A stretch of DNA of 58,743 bases from NCBI RefSeq assembly GCF_010093535.1, contig NW_022985185.1, positions 1 to 58,743 on the forward strand, given 5' to 3'. Below, one piece after another: positions 9,822 to 22,744 of the stretch. The notes beneath the pieces were generated by a model. The model saw only the letters and a list, made by a program, of their open reading frames with translations, was not told the DNA's origin and did not search any database. This DNA comes from Lindgomyces ingoldianus. Its lineage: Eukaryota > Ascomycota > Dothideomycetes > Pleosporales > Lindgomycetaceae. Position 1 is the first letter of the stretch; every line of letters begins with the position of its first letter. Position numbers and translations under genes: made by a program.

Positions 9822-12800
9822 ATTAGACAACACGACGCACTATAGAAAAAGAACTATATTTAGTAGTTATGCAGCCTAATAATTAACTGCATTAAGGGGT
9901 TACTAAGGCTACTAAAATTATACTACTCTTTTATTGCTTATAGTCTAAAGACACTTAAATTATTAATCTACCTATTTATTAAAAAGTCTAGAATAGGTTT
10001 AAAGGCTAGATGTTTCTCTACTATTACTTTTATTTTAGTAAATGCTTTTTATTTTAATATTAAAAAAAGTTTTTTTTAACTTTTATTTATAAAATTAAGC
10101 ATTTAATTAAAGATAAGTAAGCCTTACTATTACATAATAAATGTAAAACTAAAGCATTAGTAAACCTTTAATTACTATTTAAATACTGTTAGTACTAAGA
10201 TATATTTAGCTATACTGCAGCTTACTAATTACTAGCACATTGCCTATATAACTATAAGATTGTTCTTATAGAACCTCTTCCTAACAGTTACAGCCTCTTA
10301 TATAAACAGAATATTAAGGAACTAAAGGTAATAAAGAAGTATATTATAGACAATCTAAAATATAGCTTTATTAAGTAAAGTTAAAGCTTTTTTATATCTC
10401 TTATTCTTTATGTATAAAAACTAAATAGTAACTTATATATTTATGTTAATTACTATAAACTTAATGCTATTACCTGTAAGAATATGTATCTAATACTATG
10501 CATAAACAAACTTTTGTTAAGACTTATAAAAGTAGCTATTTTTACTAAGTTTAATATTTATATAGCTTTTAATAAGATTAAGATAAACCTAAGCTCTAAA
10601 AAGTGTACAACCTTTTAGACATAATATAAAACATATAAGTGTAAAGTTTTACTTTTTAAATTATGTAATAGCCTAGCAACTTACTAGCGCTATATAAATA
10701 ATATATTAATTAACTATCTAAATAATTTCTGCATTGCCTATTTTAATAACATTTTTATTTACTTTAAAGATAAGGCAACTTATATTTTTTATATAAAAAG
10801 GTCTTAGAAAGGCTCTAGTAAGCAAAATTATAAGTAAAAATTAAAAAAAGTAAATTTTATGTTACTTAAATAAAGTATCTTAGCTATATACTTTTAAATA
10901 AAGGACTAGAGGTTAACCCCTAGAAAGTAGAGGTGCTACGCAACTAGCAGGCGCCTACTACTATAATAAGTGTAAAATCCTTTTTAGGCTTTACTAAATT
11001 TTATTAATAATTTATTTTAGAATTTTTTTATATAGTAAAACTAATTATTACACTTTAAAGTCTTACTACACCTTTTATATAGACTTTAGAGTGTAATAAG
11101 GCTTTTAAAAAGCTAAAGTCTAAGCTACTAAAAATACCTACACTTTACTATTTTAACTTTATGTTGTAAACTAAAATTAAAACTAACACTTTTAATAAAG
11201 TAGTAGCAGAAGTCTTATCTTAGAAACATGCTAATAGAAATTAGTGCCTTATTTTATTCTATAGCAAAGTCCTATCTAGTTTAAAGCTAAACTAGGAAAT
11301 ATATAATAAGAAGCTATTTGCAATTGTTACTATATTTAAATAATAAAAAGCTAAGCTTACATTAGTAATAATAAGCACCTTAGTATATACTAATTATTAG
11401 TTATTAAAGTACTTTATAATAATAAAAGTGCTAAATGCTTATTAGGTTTGTTAAGCTAAAAAGTTAGCTTAGTATTACTTTTAAATTAAGTACACCCCTA
11501 GTAAAAACAGCCCTAGAGCAGACATTCTTAGCTGTTATAAATAAGACATAGAAAATTTAAAAGCAGCTTAAACTAATAACTAGTTAAAAGTCTTACTTAA
11601 ACTACACTAACTCTACTCTTAAATTAATAAGAAATTAGCCTAGTACTATATTACTTAAATAATAACTTAAGTAACCTTACTAAACATTATAAAAGAACTA
11701 GACTAGGTTTTATTTTTAAATTTTTTAAAATTAATTAACACATTACTTTAAAAAAATTAAGCCTTTTTACATAAAAGTAAAAACTCTTACTTTACTATTA
11801 TTAGATAGAAAATAGACTACTTCTTTATGCTAACTATTTATGTGTTTTAGCAGACTTACTGCTATATACTTAACTTATTTAAAAAGTCTATAATTAAGTA
11901 TCTTTAGCACACTCTAGTGCTACTAAGACTTATTAGTTACTGTTCTAAAAGTACTACTAGAAAGGTATAGAAGCTACTTATAAATAATATATATAAAATT
12001 ACCTTCTTTATTATAAAGCTTATTTAAAATAGACTTAAACTCTAGAGTTTATCTACCTCTTTCTAATCTCTAATTAACTAATGCAGCACTTATATATTAA
12101 CTTTAAAGATTTCTTTAAAGATAAGTCTAGTTATAACTAAATTATAGTTATAATTAATTACATATCTAAACAAGCTATTTTTATTCCCTACTATAAAATA
12201 ATTAATACTTAAAAAATAGCTGCCTTATTTATTTAATAGGTGTACTATTTTAGCTATACACCTAAAACTATTATCTTTAACTAAAGACCTTAGTTTATAT
12301 CTAGTTTCTAGTCTAAATTTTGTTAAATTCTAGGTGTAAAAGTTAAGCTTTTTACTACTTATTATAAGAAAATAGATAGCTAAATAAAAATTATAAATAA
12401 GTATATTAATTAAAGACTAAAGCTTTTTATATTTTTTTACAAAAATAACTAGAGTTCTTTACTGCTTTTAATTAATTAAGCTTAGATAACCTTACTTTAT
12501 GTAATAATTAAAATGTCTTTATATTAAGTTTTATATAGCTCTAAACTATGTTAAAGCTAGAACTAGAAACATTTTACAGAACCTATTACAGCTATAGACA
12601 AGCTAAATTATAAGGATGCTTTAGCATTAGCAACCTGCATACACACAGCCTAGGCGTTAGCTAAGTTCTATATAAAAAAAGCCTAGAATTAAATGTAAAC
12701 TATAGTTAACTGCTACTACTAGCTAGTTAACTAGAAAGCTAGTAACATAGTCTACTTAGACACTAAAAACCTAGCTGTTTAAAGACCTAGCTAAAAACTA

Positions 12801-13336
12801 TTTAAATAATAAAAAGGCTTTTTTAAGGTAATTAAATAAGTTAGAAACTTATACTACCTAAAGCTACTTTTAAAGTTAAAAATACATAATGTCTTTGCAC
12901 TAAATATACTTTATAAGGACTCTTAAGATCTACTTTTAAAACAAAAACCTTTAAAACCCCCTAAAATTACTATTAATAAAGTAAAGAAGTAAAAAGTAGA
13001 GAAAATACTTACTAGTAAGCTTTACTAGAAAATGCTTAAGTACTAGGTAAAATAAGTAAAACACAACCTTAATTTAGTCTAGTATAAAGCTTTAAATTTT
13101 ATAAGTTCTCTTTATAAACTAAAGGCTTTTTATAATAAGCATTTAAATTAGCTAGAACTTTTAAAAGCTTTATATAAGTAGATTAAGGCTTTTAAAGCTA
13201 GTGTAAAAGGCATAAATTACTTAGCAAATAATAAAGTATAAAAGTAAAAAGTAAATTTATAGTTATACATAATAGTATTACAACTTTATAGACATTATGC
13301 TAAGAAGGTTTAATAGTAAGCTATTAGACACCTCTA

Positions 13337-13440
13337 AACTCTTCTCTTCCTTCTTCTCTACTTTTCTTCCTCTTCTTCCTCCTCTTCTCTCTCCTTTTTA
13401 GACTCTTTCTAAACCCTCTCTGCTTTATCCTTAGCTACCT
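13337..13440 (+). repeat. Pyrimidine-rich tract downstream of the E1 chromodomain
   Basis: The CTTCTTCCTCC-type run corresponds to 57620-57720 in copy E3. There the opposite strand encodes a Gly/Arg-rich segment of the antisense frame. Confidence 0.6.
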
Positions 13441-13443
13441 AAG

Positions 13444-13761
13444 TGTCACGATTGTGCACAAGTAAGGTTATAGAGCTTCACGGAGGTCTAGTTTAATTAC
13501 TACGTGAGGTATCATAGTAGGTACAAGACGTTGTGTGAGGAACAGGAAGGTTTAAAAGGAAATTAGTAATTAAATACTTAGCTTAAAAGTCTAAGCGCTT
13601 TAGGTATAAATTAAGCCTATTTTAGGTTTAGTTAGTGTTAAAGTAGTTTATGCTTAAGTTTATGTCTATGTTATGTTATGTTTATGTTAGACGTGCACTA
13701 ATAATACTCTAGTACACGTCTAATACAGTTATGTCTAGGATCTAGAGAGGATACTGTAACA
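13444..13761 (-). repeat. 3' LTR of Gypsy copy B
   Basis: The outer (left) end is clean (TGTCACGATTGTGCAC). The inner (right) end is RIPped (GATACTGTAACA for GATACCGTGACA). Confidence 0.92.
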
Positions 13762-16700
13762 GTACCCCCCCCTTTATTAAGAAGGAAATCCTTTACATTA
13801 GTAGTTCTAGCATTAGGTTGTCTTTGTTAGGGTATAGGTTTAGTTTAGATAAGTATTAGGCGTAGAATTAGGTTACTATAGAGTTTTTTTATAAGGCTTT
13901 TATAGGTTTCTATAACAGTTTATTATATCTAGTCTATTTTATAAGGTATTTATAGATATGTTTTTTCTTATTAAACTAGATCTATTTAACGTCTTCTATA
14001 ATATATTCTAGTTTAGTATTTATAATAATAGGTTTAGGTAGCAGGTTTAGCTGTTTAGGTAGATAGTTAGATTTAGAGGCTGCTTAGCGCAGCAATAATA
14101 CGTAGAACACAGGGTGTATCTTCATGCTGTTAGGTAGGATTAATTAGTAAGTGTGTAATAAGACTATATAGGCTACTGTAAAGAAGCTAAAGTTTTTCTA
14201 ATTAAGTTTTTTTAATTATTAGTTTATTTAGATATTTCTAGTGTCTAGCTAGACCTTCTTGCCAGCTATATACATAGGGGCAAAGGTTTAAAATTAGTTT
14301 ACATACTCTTATTAAAAAGCTTAAGCCTATGTAAGCTTTTTATAAACATATTTAAATATATTTTAGATTTTATTAATAAGTTTATTTACATCTATTACTT
14401 ATATAAATTAATAAGTTAGTTAGGGGGTATTTAAAAGTAGTTTAAATCTTATTTAAAGGTAGTATTTATAGTTTGCTAAGAATAGGGATACTTATGTTAA
14501 TTTAAATGTTATGTTATTAGCTTTAAACTGTGCTGTAGCTAACTATTTTACCTAGTTATTCTACTAGTAGTTTATGTACGCTTATAGAACTTATTTTATT
14601 ATAGTGTTTATGTTCTTAGTCTAGCTGTTAGTCTCTAGGTAAAAAGCTGTAAATAGATAGAGGACAATTTAGAGCTATTTATAGAGTTTGTCCTAAAAGG
14701 CTAAGACAAACTGCGTACCTCTATCTAATATAATTATGTTAGGCAGGCTATAGTAAACTTATATGTATTAGTAGAATAACTAGGCTATATTAGGGGTAGT
14801 TATAGAGGAACATAGTATTAAGTGTTAATACTTAGTTAAGTAATTAACAACTACTATAATATTTATGTACCTTTTAAATAAAGGTAAGTCTATAATAAAA
14901 TTAATTAATATGTCTTTTTAAGCTTATTTAGGGATTAGAAGTAGTTTAAGTAGGCTATTATACCTTTTTTAAAAGGCCTTTACTTTACAGCAAGTATAGC
15001 AACATAATATGTATTAGCGTATAGTATAGAACATGCGGGGCTAGTAGTACTCTCTCTGTAGTAGGTTAAGAGTCTTTCTTCTGCCTAGGTGTTTTTTAAC
15101 AGGCAAGTTGTGTATAATTTAGAGTAGTTTAATTCTTAGTTTATTAGAATTAAAAATTATAAGTTAGTTATAGTAATATAGCTTACTATTTTAGTTTTTA
15201 TAGTTAGCTAGTATTACTTTCTTTAACTAACTAGGGCTGTTTTAGAGTAAGTCTAAGGTTTTTTAAATAAATTTATTATTTAAATACTTATTAGTAATAA
15301 TTTAATTAATTATCTAATTTATTTTATTTAAGTTAAGGTTTAAAAATAGCTTAAGTTAAAGTAAAGTTTAGTGTTAAGCTTTTTACACTTTTTTCTAAGC
15401 AAGGACATTTTAGGATTGCCTTATAAGAGCATCTAGTTTCCCTTTATTTTAACTAGGATAATAAGTAATCTTAAAATTAAAATAAAATAAGTATTTAAAC
15501 TAATAAGCTTATTAGTAGCTAAGTTATTTTATAGTTGCAAAGTACTGTAAGTTCTTATAGTTAAATAAGACCTATATTAAATGTGCTGCACTTTCTAGTT
15601 TAGGTTGCTATTGTTTAAAGTAGTGTACTATAGCAAGTAATTTTTTATTATAAATTTTATAATTACCTTCTGCAGAACTTATTTTTTTTAAAAAGTATGT
15701 AATAGGCTTAATAGTCCTATCTAGCTTAGTCTAGATAAAAACTCCTGCTACTATGTAGTCTAAGGCATTAGCTTCTACAAGTATTAGTAGTTTAAAGTTA
15801 AAGTAGTAGAGTATTAAAGCTTTAGTAAAGGCTTTCTTTAGCTAGTTAAAAGACTATTAGTAATTTAAGTTAAAGTTAAATTAAATTCTTTTCTTAGTAA
15901 GTGCAATTATAAGGCTTACTTACTATAAAAAGTTATTAATAAATTATTAGTAGAAGTTAGTAAATTTTATAAAAGCTTAAACATTTTTTATGTCCTTTAG
16001 GTATTACTAATCTAGCATAGTCTAAACCTTAATAAGGTTTATTTAAATGCTATCTATAAAGATTATATATCCTAAATACATAACCTTTAATTAGTAAAAC
16101 TTACATTTATCTATGTTAAGTTGTAGACCTACTTCTTCTATAGCTTTTAGCACTAGGCGTATATACTGTTTATGCTCTAAAAGGCTATTACTATAGATTA
16201 AAATATTATTAATATATGTAGTGTAGAACATGTCTAGGTAGAGTTAGAGCAAGTTGTTTATAAAATGTTAAAAAGTACTAAGCGCGTTAGCTAAGCTAAA
16301 GGGCATTACTAAGTACTTAAATAGTTTATATTAAGTCTAAAATGCTGTTAGCTACTTATTACCCTTTACTATTTTTAGCTTATTAAAGGTAGTAATAATA
16401 TCTAACTTTATAAAATACTTTACTTTACTTAGTTAGCTTAGGGTTTTTTGTAAAAAGGAAATTAAGTATTAGTTTTTAATAGTAATAGTGTTTAGTCTTT
16501 AGTAGTTAACATTAAATTAAAGCCTACCTTTAGGTTTTTTTATAAATAGTATAAGTAACACTACTAGTAAAAAGCTAGCTTAAATAAACTCTTTTTTTAA
16601 GTTTTTATTAAAGTATTTTTAAAGCACTTTTAATTTATTTAGTAACATTCTATATAGTAGCCTATAACTAGGTTGTTTACTAGGCTTAAGAGTTATTTAG

Positions 16701-18790
16701 TAATTATACAGATATTATATTAAAAGCTTATTAAACTTGTCTTAGAAAAAGACATGTAATAAGTTGTAGTAGTCTTAAAAGACTATTATTCTTAAGTTAG
16801 TGCGTTTTTAGAGAGCTAGAGCTTAGTCTATATTAGAAATTATAACTGCGTAGATTTTATAATCTAGTTGTTAAGCTAGGGTTATAAATAAGGCAGGTCT
16901 TATGTAGCAGTTGTCTATCTATTGTTTAAGTTCTAGTTTATGTCTAAATTAAGTAAGTAAAGATTCTTTAAAAGCTTTTTTTTTTTTAAGTTTAAGTAGT
17001 TATTAAATTATTTTACATAGCTTATTTTAGTAAAAGGCTTAGCTTATTAGCCTTACTTAGGTAGTTTTTTTTTAAGTTATTAGAGAGTAGGTCTAGAGAC
17101 CTTCTATATTAAGTGCTACTTAGGTGTTGTTTAGGTGTGAGCGTAAGCATATATTTTAGCATTAGAAAGAGTTAAAGTTTAGAACTTACTCTTAGTAATT
17201 AAAGGCAACTTTATGCTAATATAGCTATAGTTATTCTAAAATTAGGTTATAATATCTTATATTTATTACATAAAGCTTAATCTGCTTCTTATAGTATTAG
17301 TAGGTAATTATAATAGTTATAGTATAAAAGATAGAACGTTTTTTAAGTTATTTTTTATTAAATTTAGTTAAGTAAATTATTTAAGTAAGCAGTGTTAATT
17401 AAAGATTTAGTTTACACACTAGTTTTTTATTAATGTAACTTATGCTATTTGCTTTTAAGTTAATAAGAGCTTATATTAAAGCTAATATAGTTTTTTATTA
17501 TAAATATATAAGAATATTAACTTAGTACTTTTAGTTATTAGTAAGGGACTTAGCCTATAAGTTAGTAAAGATTTAGTGTTAAATTAGTCCTAAAGGGCAA
17601 CTTAGCCCTAGGACAAGCCTTTTTACAGGCTTCTACTGCTATAGCTGCAGCTACATTAAAAGTAGTAAGAAGGATTAAAGCTTAAATATAAGTTAAAGCT
17701 CTTATAAAAATAAGATTAAGATAGTAAGAATTTTTAATAAGTGCTAGCAGCGCTACTTATATAGACTTAAGAAAGAAGAATAGAGCAGTTTTAAAAGATA
17801 TAACTATGCTTACTACACTTAAAGCATTAACTTTTTTTTTTATAATCTTTATGCTTTCTAGAACTAACTAAAGCATAATTTAAATTAATTTTTATTACAT
17901 TAGAGTTCTTATTTGCAACTGCGCTAGTTTAGGGGCGTATTAGAGCTTGTATAGAGAGGAACCTTATGTTATTATTATAGGTAGCAATTAGGTTTGCATA
18001 CGCGTTAAGGTTATTTAGAAGGGGTTCTTCTACTATAGCGCGTTATAGTTTAGTTAAGAGGGAGTTATATAAGGCTATAATTAGACCTATCTTATTTAGG
18101 CCTATATTAAATGTAAGTTAGTAGAACTTAGTAAAGTATAAAGTAAAGCTTTTTTTTTTTTATTATAAAGTGTTTAGGTAACTTAGGGCTGTTAACTTTT
18201 TATTTAGGTCTTTATAAGTTACTTATAAGAACGCTATAAATTAATCTAGGTTAATAATATCTTTATTTATTAGTAAGTTAATTAAAGCTGTTATATTATA
18301 GTTAAGTTAAAAGTAAGCATATAGTAACTAAAAGCATTTAAAGGGGAATTAGTCTATGTTTTCTTTAAGTTTATATTAGAGCTTATGTAGAAAAGAAGGT
18401 AGGTCTTTCTATTTTTTGTTAAACAGTAAGGGATTAAGGAGTTAGTTAGATTTTATTACTAGATTAGAAAGGTTATAAGTTGTAGGCAGCATTAAGTAGA
18501 AGAGAGTTAAGCTATCTCTAGACTTTTAGGTAAGCTTTAAGGCTAGTAAGTTTTTAGTTTCTACTACTATAATAAAAGTTAAGGCAGAAATAGACTGCTT
18601 AATAACATAAAGCTGTTCTTTAAAGTCCTTTTAAAAAGCTTTAAAGCTTATAACATAGTAGCTTTTTTATAAAGTAAGCGCTTTTAAAAAGGATTTTTAG
18701 CTTACTTTAATAGCTTAGAGTTATATAAGTACTAAGCTTATTAGATTAGATTTAGAGGCTATTCTTAGCTAAGGTTTTAACACAACATAA

Positions 18791-19108
18791 TGTTATAATT
18801 ATGCATAAGTAAGGTTATAGAGCTTTATAAAGGTCTAGTTTAATTACTATATAAGGTATTATAGTAAGTATAAGATGTTATGTAAGGAATAGAAAAGTTT
18901 AAAAGAAAATTAGTAATTAAATACTTAGCTTAGAAGTCTAAGCGCTTTAGGTATAAATTAAGCCTGTTCTAGGTTTAGTTAGTGTTAAGGCAGTTTATAC
19001 TTAAGTTTATGTCTGTGTTGTGTTGTGTTTATGTTAGACGTGCACTAATAATACTCTAGTACGCGTCTAATACAGTTATGTCTAGGATCCGGGGAGGATA
19101 CCGTGACA
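18791..19108 (-). repeat. 5' LTR of Gypsy copy B
   Basis: The inner (left) end is RIPped (TGTTATAATTATGCAT). The outer (right) end is clean (GGATCCGGGGAGGATACCGT). Confidence 0.92.
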
Positions 19109-19113
19109 CTAAG

Positions 19114-19925
19114 AGCGCTGTAATGTCTGCTTAAAGGTTAAACACTAAAGCCTCTAAGGCTAAAACTTAATAAAGTAGCTTAGTGTTTTAGTAAAATAAG
19201 GCTACTTAGACACTAGCTATAAGAAGACTAGCTTTCTAACTCTTTATAACCTACACTACCTGCGCTAGGTTCTAAGTAAACTTTAAAATAGCTTTAAAAG
19301 CTTCTTTTTTATTTTTTTTTACTTTTTATGTTTTAAGCTGCTGCCTATAGCTTAAGATAGCTTTAAAAGACTAGAAATTTCTTTTTATAATATAAAAGAA
19401 CCTACGCACATATTAGTAAACTATACCTTAGTAGTATTAAACTATATTTATATAAAGTTACATTTTTTATTATGTAAGGTGTAATATTTACATTTCTTTA
19501 ATTTAAAAGACTAATAAAAAAACTTAACTTAAAAGCTATAAGTAAGAGCGTAAGCAGCCTAAAAGTAGATAACTTAAAACGCCTCTAAAGAGGCTCTAAG
19601 AGGGGGGCAGAGTAGCATAGTAAATTTCTTTAATACTATAATTAGTTAGTAGACTAAGCTATAAAATATTAGGTGCATAATAATACCTATAAAGTAGAGA
19701 TTTAAATAATAGCTAAAGAAGAAACTAACAACATTAACTAAACTATATAAGTAAGGTAAGTAAACACTTATTGCTATAAATAATAAATTTGCTATATTAA
19801 TAATAACTACACTACTAGTTACTACTAAACAAAAACATTATAATAAAGGCATTATATTAGTATTAGGTTTTTAGTCTATTTCTTAGTAATAGAAAATTTT
19901 AGTTAAAATAGTTATACTTATTATA
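19114..19925 (-). pseudogene. Remnant of the family-E antisense frame, then E1 3' region
   Basis: This is the RIPped counterpart of 57735-58540 and continues from 13440 once copy B is removed. The minus strand would carry the antisense reading frame described at 57568-58235, but here it is broken by many stops. The right part is E1 3' untranslated sequence leading to the Fot1 insertion. Confidence 0.55.
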
Positions 19926-21765
19926 ACATGGTCCACAAGCGAATGTTCAACACAAGCGAGTGTTCCGCCCCACCACCAAAACGCAGCCAACCTACTACTA
20001 ACCGCGATGCATTAACAACCATACAATTAATTATCTTTAAAAGAGGCTAGAATTAACCTAGCTATTTAAGCTCTTAATAGAGACGCGTCTTTAACTAAGA
20101 GGCGCGCTACAGCACTTTACAATGTTAATTAAATGGCTCTCCGCTGACGACGCGCAGGGATGACTATGCGACGTGACTGTATGGCTAACAACAAGAAGCT
20201 CACAAAGCTAGAAGAGGAGGTAATTATTAAGCATATACTTAATCTAGATTCCTAAGGATTTGCGCCTACTCTAGGTGCTGTACAAGAGATGGCTAACAAG
20301 CTTCTTACTAAGCGCGGCGCTCCACTAGCAGGTATTAACTGGCCATCTAACTTTGTCGCGCGTACGCTAGCAGTTAAAACCCACCTTAGCTAACTGTACA
20401 ATTACTAACAAGCAAAATGCGAAGATCTAGTAATTATAAGTAAGTAGTTTAAGCTTGTAGAGGCTACATAATTAAAGTACAGCATTGTAGATTAGGACAC
20501 GTATAATTTTAACAAGACAGGCTTTTAGATGGGGGTTATATTAAGCTAAATAGTTGTCACAGGCACAGATAGACGTAATTGGCTAAAGGCTATACAGCTA
20601 GGCGACTGTGAATGGGTGACGGTTATTGCAGGCATTAACGCAGATGGGTGGGCAATACCTCTGTACGCAATCTTTAAAGGCAAGCATCACCTATCTGCCT
20701 AGTATAAGGATGAGGATATACTAAAGGACTAGGCTATTAGTGTTAGCAACAACAGCTAGACAACTAATAAATATAGAATTACATAGCTAGAGCACTTTAA
20801 TCTGCACATAAAAGATTACTTAGTAGGCTTATAGTAGCTACTTATTTTTAATAGCTATAAGAGCTATTACTCTGTTAAATTCCTAGAGCTCTGTAAGCAG
20901 AGGCGTATTATAGCGCTCTGTATGCCAGCACACGCGTCACATATTCTACAGCCGCTTGACGTTGGCTGCTTTTCGCTGTTAAAGCGCGCGTACAGTACTA
21001 AGATTAGCTAGTTAATCTGCTACTAGATTAACTATATTAACAAGCTAACTTTCCTACTAGCCTTTAAGGTAGCATTTAGTTGCTTAATTACAATAGATAA
21101 TATCTGCGCAGGCTTTAGAGCTATAGGACTAGTCCTATTTAACCTAGAGCTAGTGCTCTTAAAGCTTAATATACAGCTACCTAATTAGCTAGCTACTCTA
21201 CTACTAAATACTGCCTAGAAGGCTTAAACACCTAGCAATCTTTATAAGGTTAAGGCTTAGTTAACTCTACTATATAATTAGATTTAAAGGCATTAGAATT
21301 TGTCTTCTTTTGCTATGCTTAATCTAGTAAAGCAGCTAAGCAAGGGCGCTACTAAGATAGCTTATGTTGCTGTTCTACAGCGCAATTAAGCAGCTGCCCT
21401 AGAGAGGGCCTGTAAGGCAGCTACAAAGCGCAAGCAGTGTAAAAAAAAGTAAATTTAGAAAGAAGAAACTCTAACAAGTTATTAGGGCTTTAAGTTAAGT
21501 ACTTAGAAGCTTGCTAGTATAGCAGGAGGTAGCAAAATGCCTTAGGAGGAGTTAACTGCTAAAAGCAGCGCAGCGCGCGCACAGCGCTGCAAGCGCTGCA
21601 ACAAGCCTAGGCATAACTCTTGTACATGTGAGGATATTAAATAATCCTATAGTAGTTTATTTTATATAGTATATTTTTGCGTTGTTAAATTAATAGTCTT
21701 TAAAGTTAAATTTAGTAGTGGGGCGGAACACTTGCTTGTGTTGAACATTCGCTTGTAGACTATGT
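19926..21765 (+). mobile_element. Fot1/pogo (Tc1-mariner) DNA transposon, 1840 bp
   Basis: Terminal inverted repeats begin ACATRGTCYACAAGCGAATG and extend about 47 bp to GTGTTCCGCCCCAC. TA lies on both sides (19924-19925 and 21766-21767). The matching empty site is at about 58540-58560 in copy E3, where one TA is present, confirming both boundaries. The ends are clean and the middle is moderately RIPped. Confidence 0.93.
20181..21644 (+). pseudogene. Fot1/pogo transposase, RIP-inactivated but without frameshift
   Basis: ATG to TAA spans exactly 488 codons in one frame, interrupted only by stops at likely Trp/Gln sites. An N-terminal helix-turn-helix/CENP-B-like region is followed by the DDE core. 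The first catalytic motif reads NFNKTGF where relatives have an Asp, the second reads NSYKS instead of an Asp motif, and the third (HILQPLDVG) is intact. A C-terminal zinc knuckle is visible as CKRCNKPRHNSCTC, matching the CxxC...GHNSRTC tail of the family with Gly-to-Arg and Arg-to-Cys changes. All are C-to-T or G-to-A changes. The enzyme would have cut and pasted the element at TA sites; this copy cannot. Confidence 0.88.
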
Positions 21766-21852
21766 TATCTTATTTAAATTAGTTTTAAATTAGTTCTAAA
21801 TATTTTTTACACACTATAGATAAAGACTATTAGCTTATAAAAAAGAAGGTAG

Positions 21853-22142
21853 TGTAATAATTCTATAACTTGTTTTATTTTAGGTTTCTTAGATTCTATC
21901 TAAAGGGTCCCTGTATTAGCCCTAACTATAACTTAACCTAGTCCTCTATAGTTACCTCTATTCCCTTATGTATTTAGTCGCACCTTGCCCCTGTAGCTAG
22001 CTTAGTAGTTTTCTGATATCCTTTTGTACAAGGCCTATAGGTGTTAATAGCATTCCCAGGTTCAGAGTCCCCACGCACTCCCATATGCCTCTGAGTGGAT
22101 TCCCACCGCATTCGGCCCCATTGTCTTGCCTGCGCCGTTACA
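21853..22142 (+). repeat. 3' LTR of E1 (290 bp)
   Basis: The inner start is strongly RIPped (TGTAATAATTCTATAACTTG). The outer half is clean through GCGCCGTTACA. Confidence 0.92.
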
Positions 22143-22267
22143 TAACTATTATTAGTAGAGAAAAATCTAAACGCGCGCAGAACTGTAACCTATCCATACC
22201 CTAATTTTAGATTAATAGTATCGCCCTCCTGACTAGAACTTGACAACTAGTAGACCAAATTCCCTAG

Positions 22268-22600
22268 AATTTTGCAGGATCCCTGACAGAGCTAGTCTGA
22301 GACAGCTCCTAGATCCTCAGAGTCCTCAGACAACAGCTAGTTGAGCTGCAGACATGAGAGCGATCGCGATGTCCCTAGCCTACTATCCAGCTTAACAACT
22401 AGCGGCCTAGATCTCCTAAAATTTTGCAGACTCCCTAATAGAGCTAGTCTAAGATGGCTCCTAGATCCTTAGAGTCCTCAGACAACAGCTAGTTGAGCTG
22501 TAGACATAAGAGCGATCGCGATGTCCCTAGCCTACTATCCAGCTTGACAACTAGCAGCCTAGATCTTCTAAAATTTTGCAGGCTCCCTAATAGAACCTGT
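22268..22600. repeat. 152-bp tandem repeat in the core of element L
   Basis: The anchor AATTTTGCAG recurs at 22268, 22420 and 22572, so two full units and a partial third are present. Units carry GAGCGATCGCGATGTCC and differ mainly by C-to-T and G-to-A changes. No open frame spans a unit boundary. Confidence 0.88.
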
Positions 22601-22744
22601 CTTAGATAGGTCTTAAATTCTAAAGATAATATATTATGTAGTTAGAGAGTTGCATTAAGGTGTAGTTATAGAGTTATTAAAATGTCCTACGCAGGACTTA
22701 ATAGCGCAATACTCTGCTAAATCTTGTTAGAATTAGGTTACAAA

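Larger units (their letters stand above)
7105..13340 (+). pseudogene. E1 gag-pol remnant: gag, RT, RNase H, integrase, chromodomain
   Basis: Translations with in-frame stops still show the RT active-site segment as YFNN (about 10735-10765), where functional enzymes have Y-x-DD; both Asp codons show GAT-to-AAT-type change. An integrase core spans about 12080-12480. The chromodomain (about 12955-13240) aligns with the less damaged copy at 57256-57540. Most stops are TAG or TAA at expected Trp/Gln positions. Gag occupies roughly 7105-9490, interrupted by a solo LTR. The product would have copied and integrated the element, and the chromodomain would target histone-marked chromatin. Confidence 0.75.
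13444..19108 (-). mobile_element. Gypsy family 1, complete copy B (5665 bp), inserted in E1
   Basis: It has paired 318-bp LTRs at 13444-13761 and 18791-19108 and a perfect CTAAG duplication (13439-13443 and 19109-19113). The inner G-run polypurine tract lies next to the left LTR, so transcription runs right to left. The internal part is saturated with RIP. It is colinear with copy C (34362-40024, plus strand), where domains are easier to read. The insertion cuts E1 just downstream of its chromodomain. Confidence 0.93.
6815..22142 (+). mobile_element. Gypsy family E, copy E1: chromovirus with four nested insertions
   Basis: It is bounded by 290-bp LTRs (6815-7104 and 21853-22142) and an exact TAACT duplication (6810-6814 and 22143-22147). 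Removing nested insertions at 8313-8602, 9492-9821, 13444-19108 and 19926-21765 leaves about 6.6 kb of internal sequence. It reads on the plus strand as gag, RT, RNase H, integrase and chromodomain, followed by a region with an antisense frame. All coding sequence is destroyed by RIP. Confidence 0.9.

Noticed and set aside
13337..13440. CRISPR-like or regulatory array in the pyrimidine tract
   Set aside because: It is an irregular CT-rich run matching the Gly/Arg-coding antisense segment of family E; a eukaryotic context makes CRISPR implausible.
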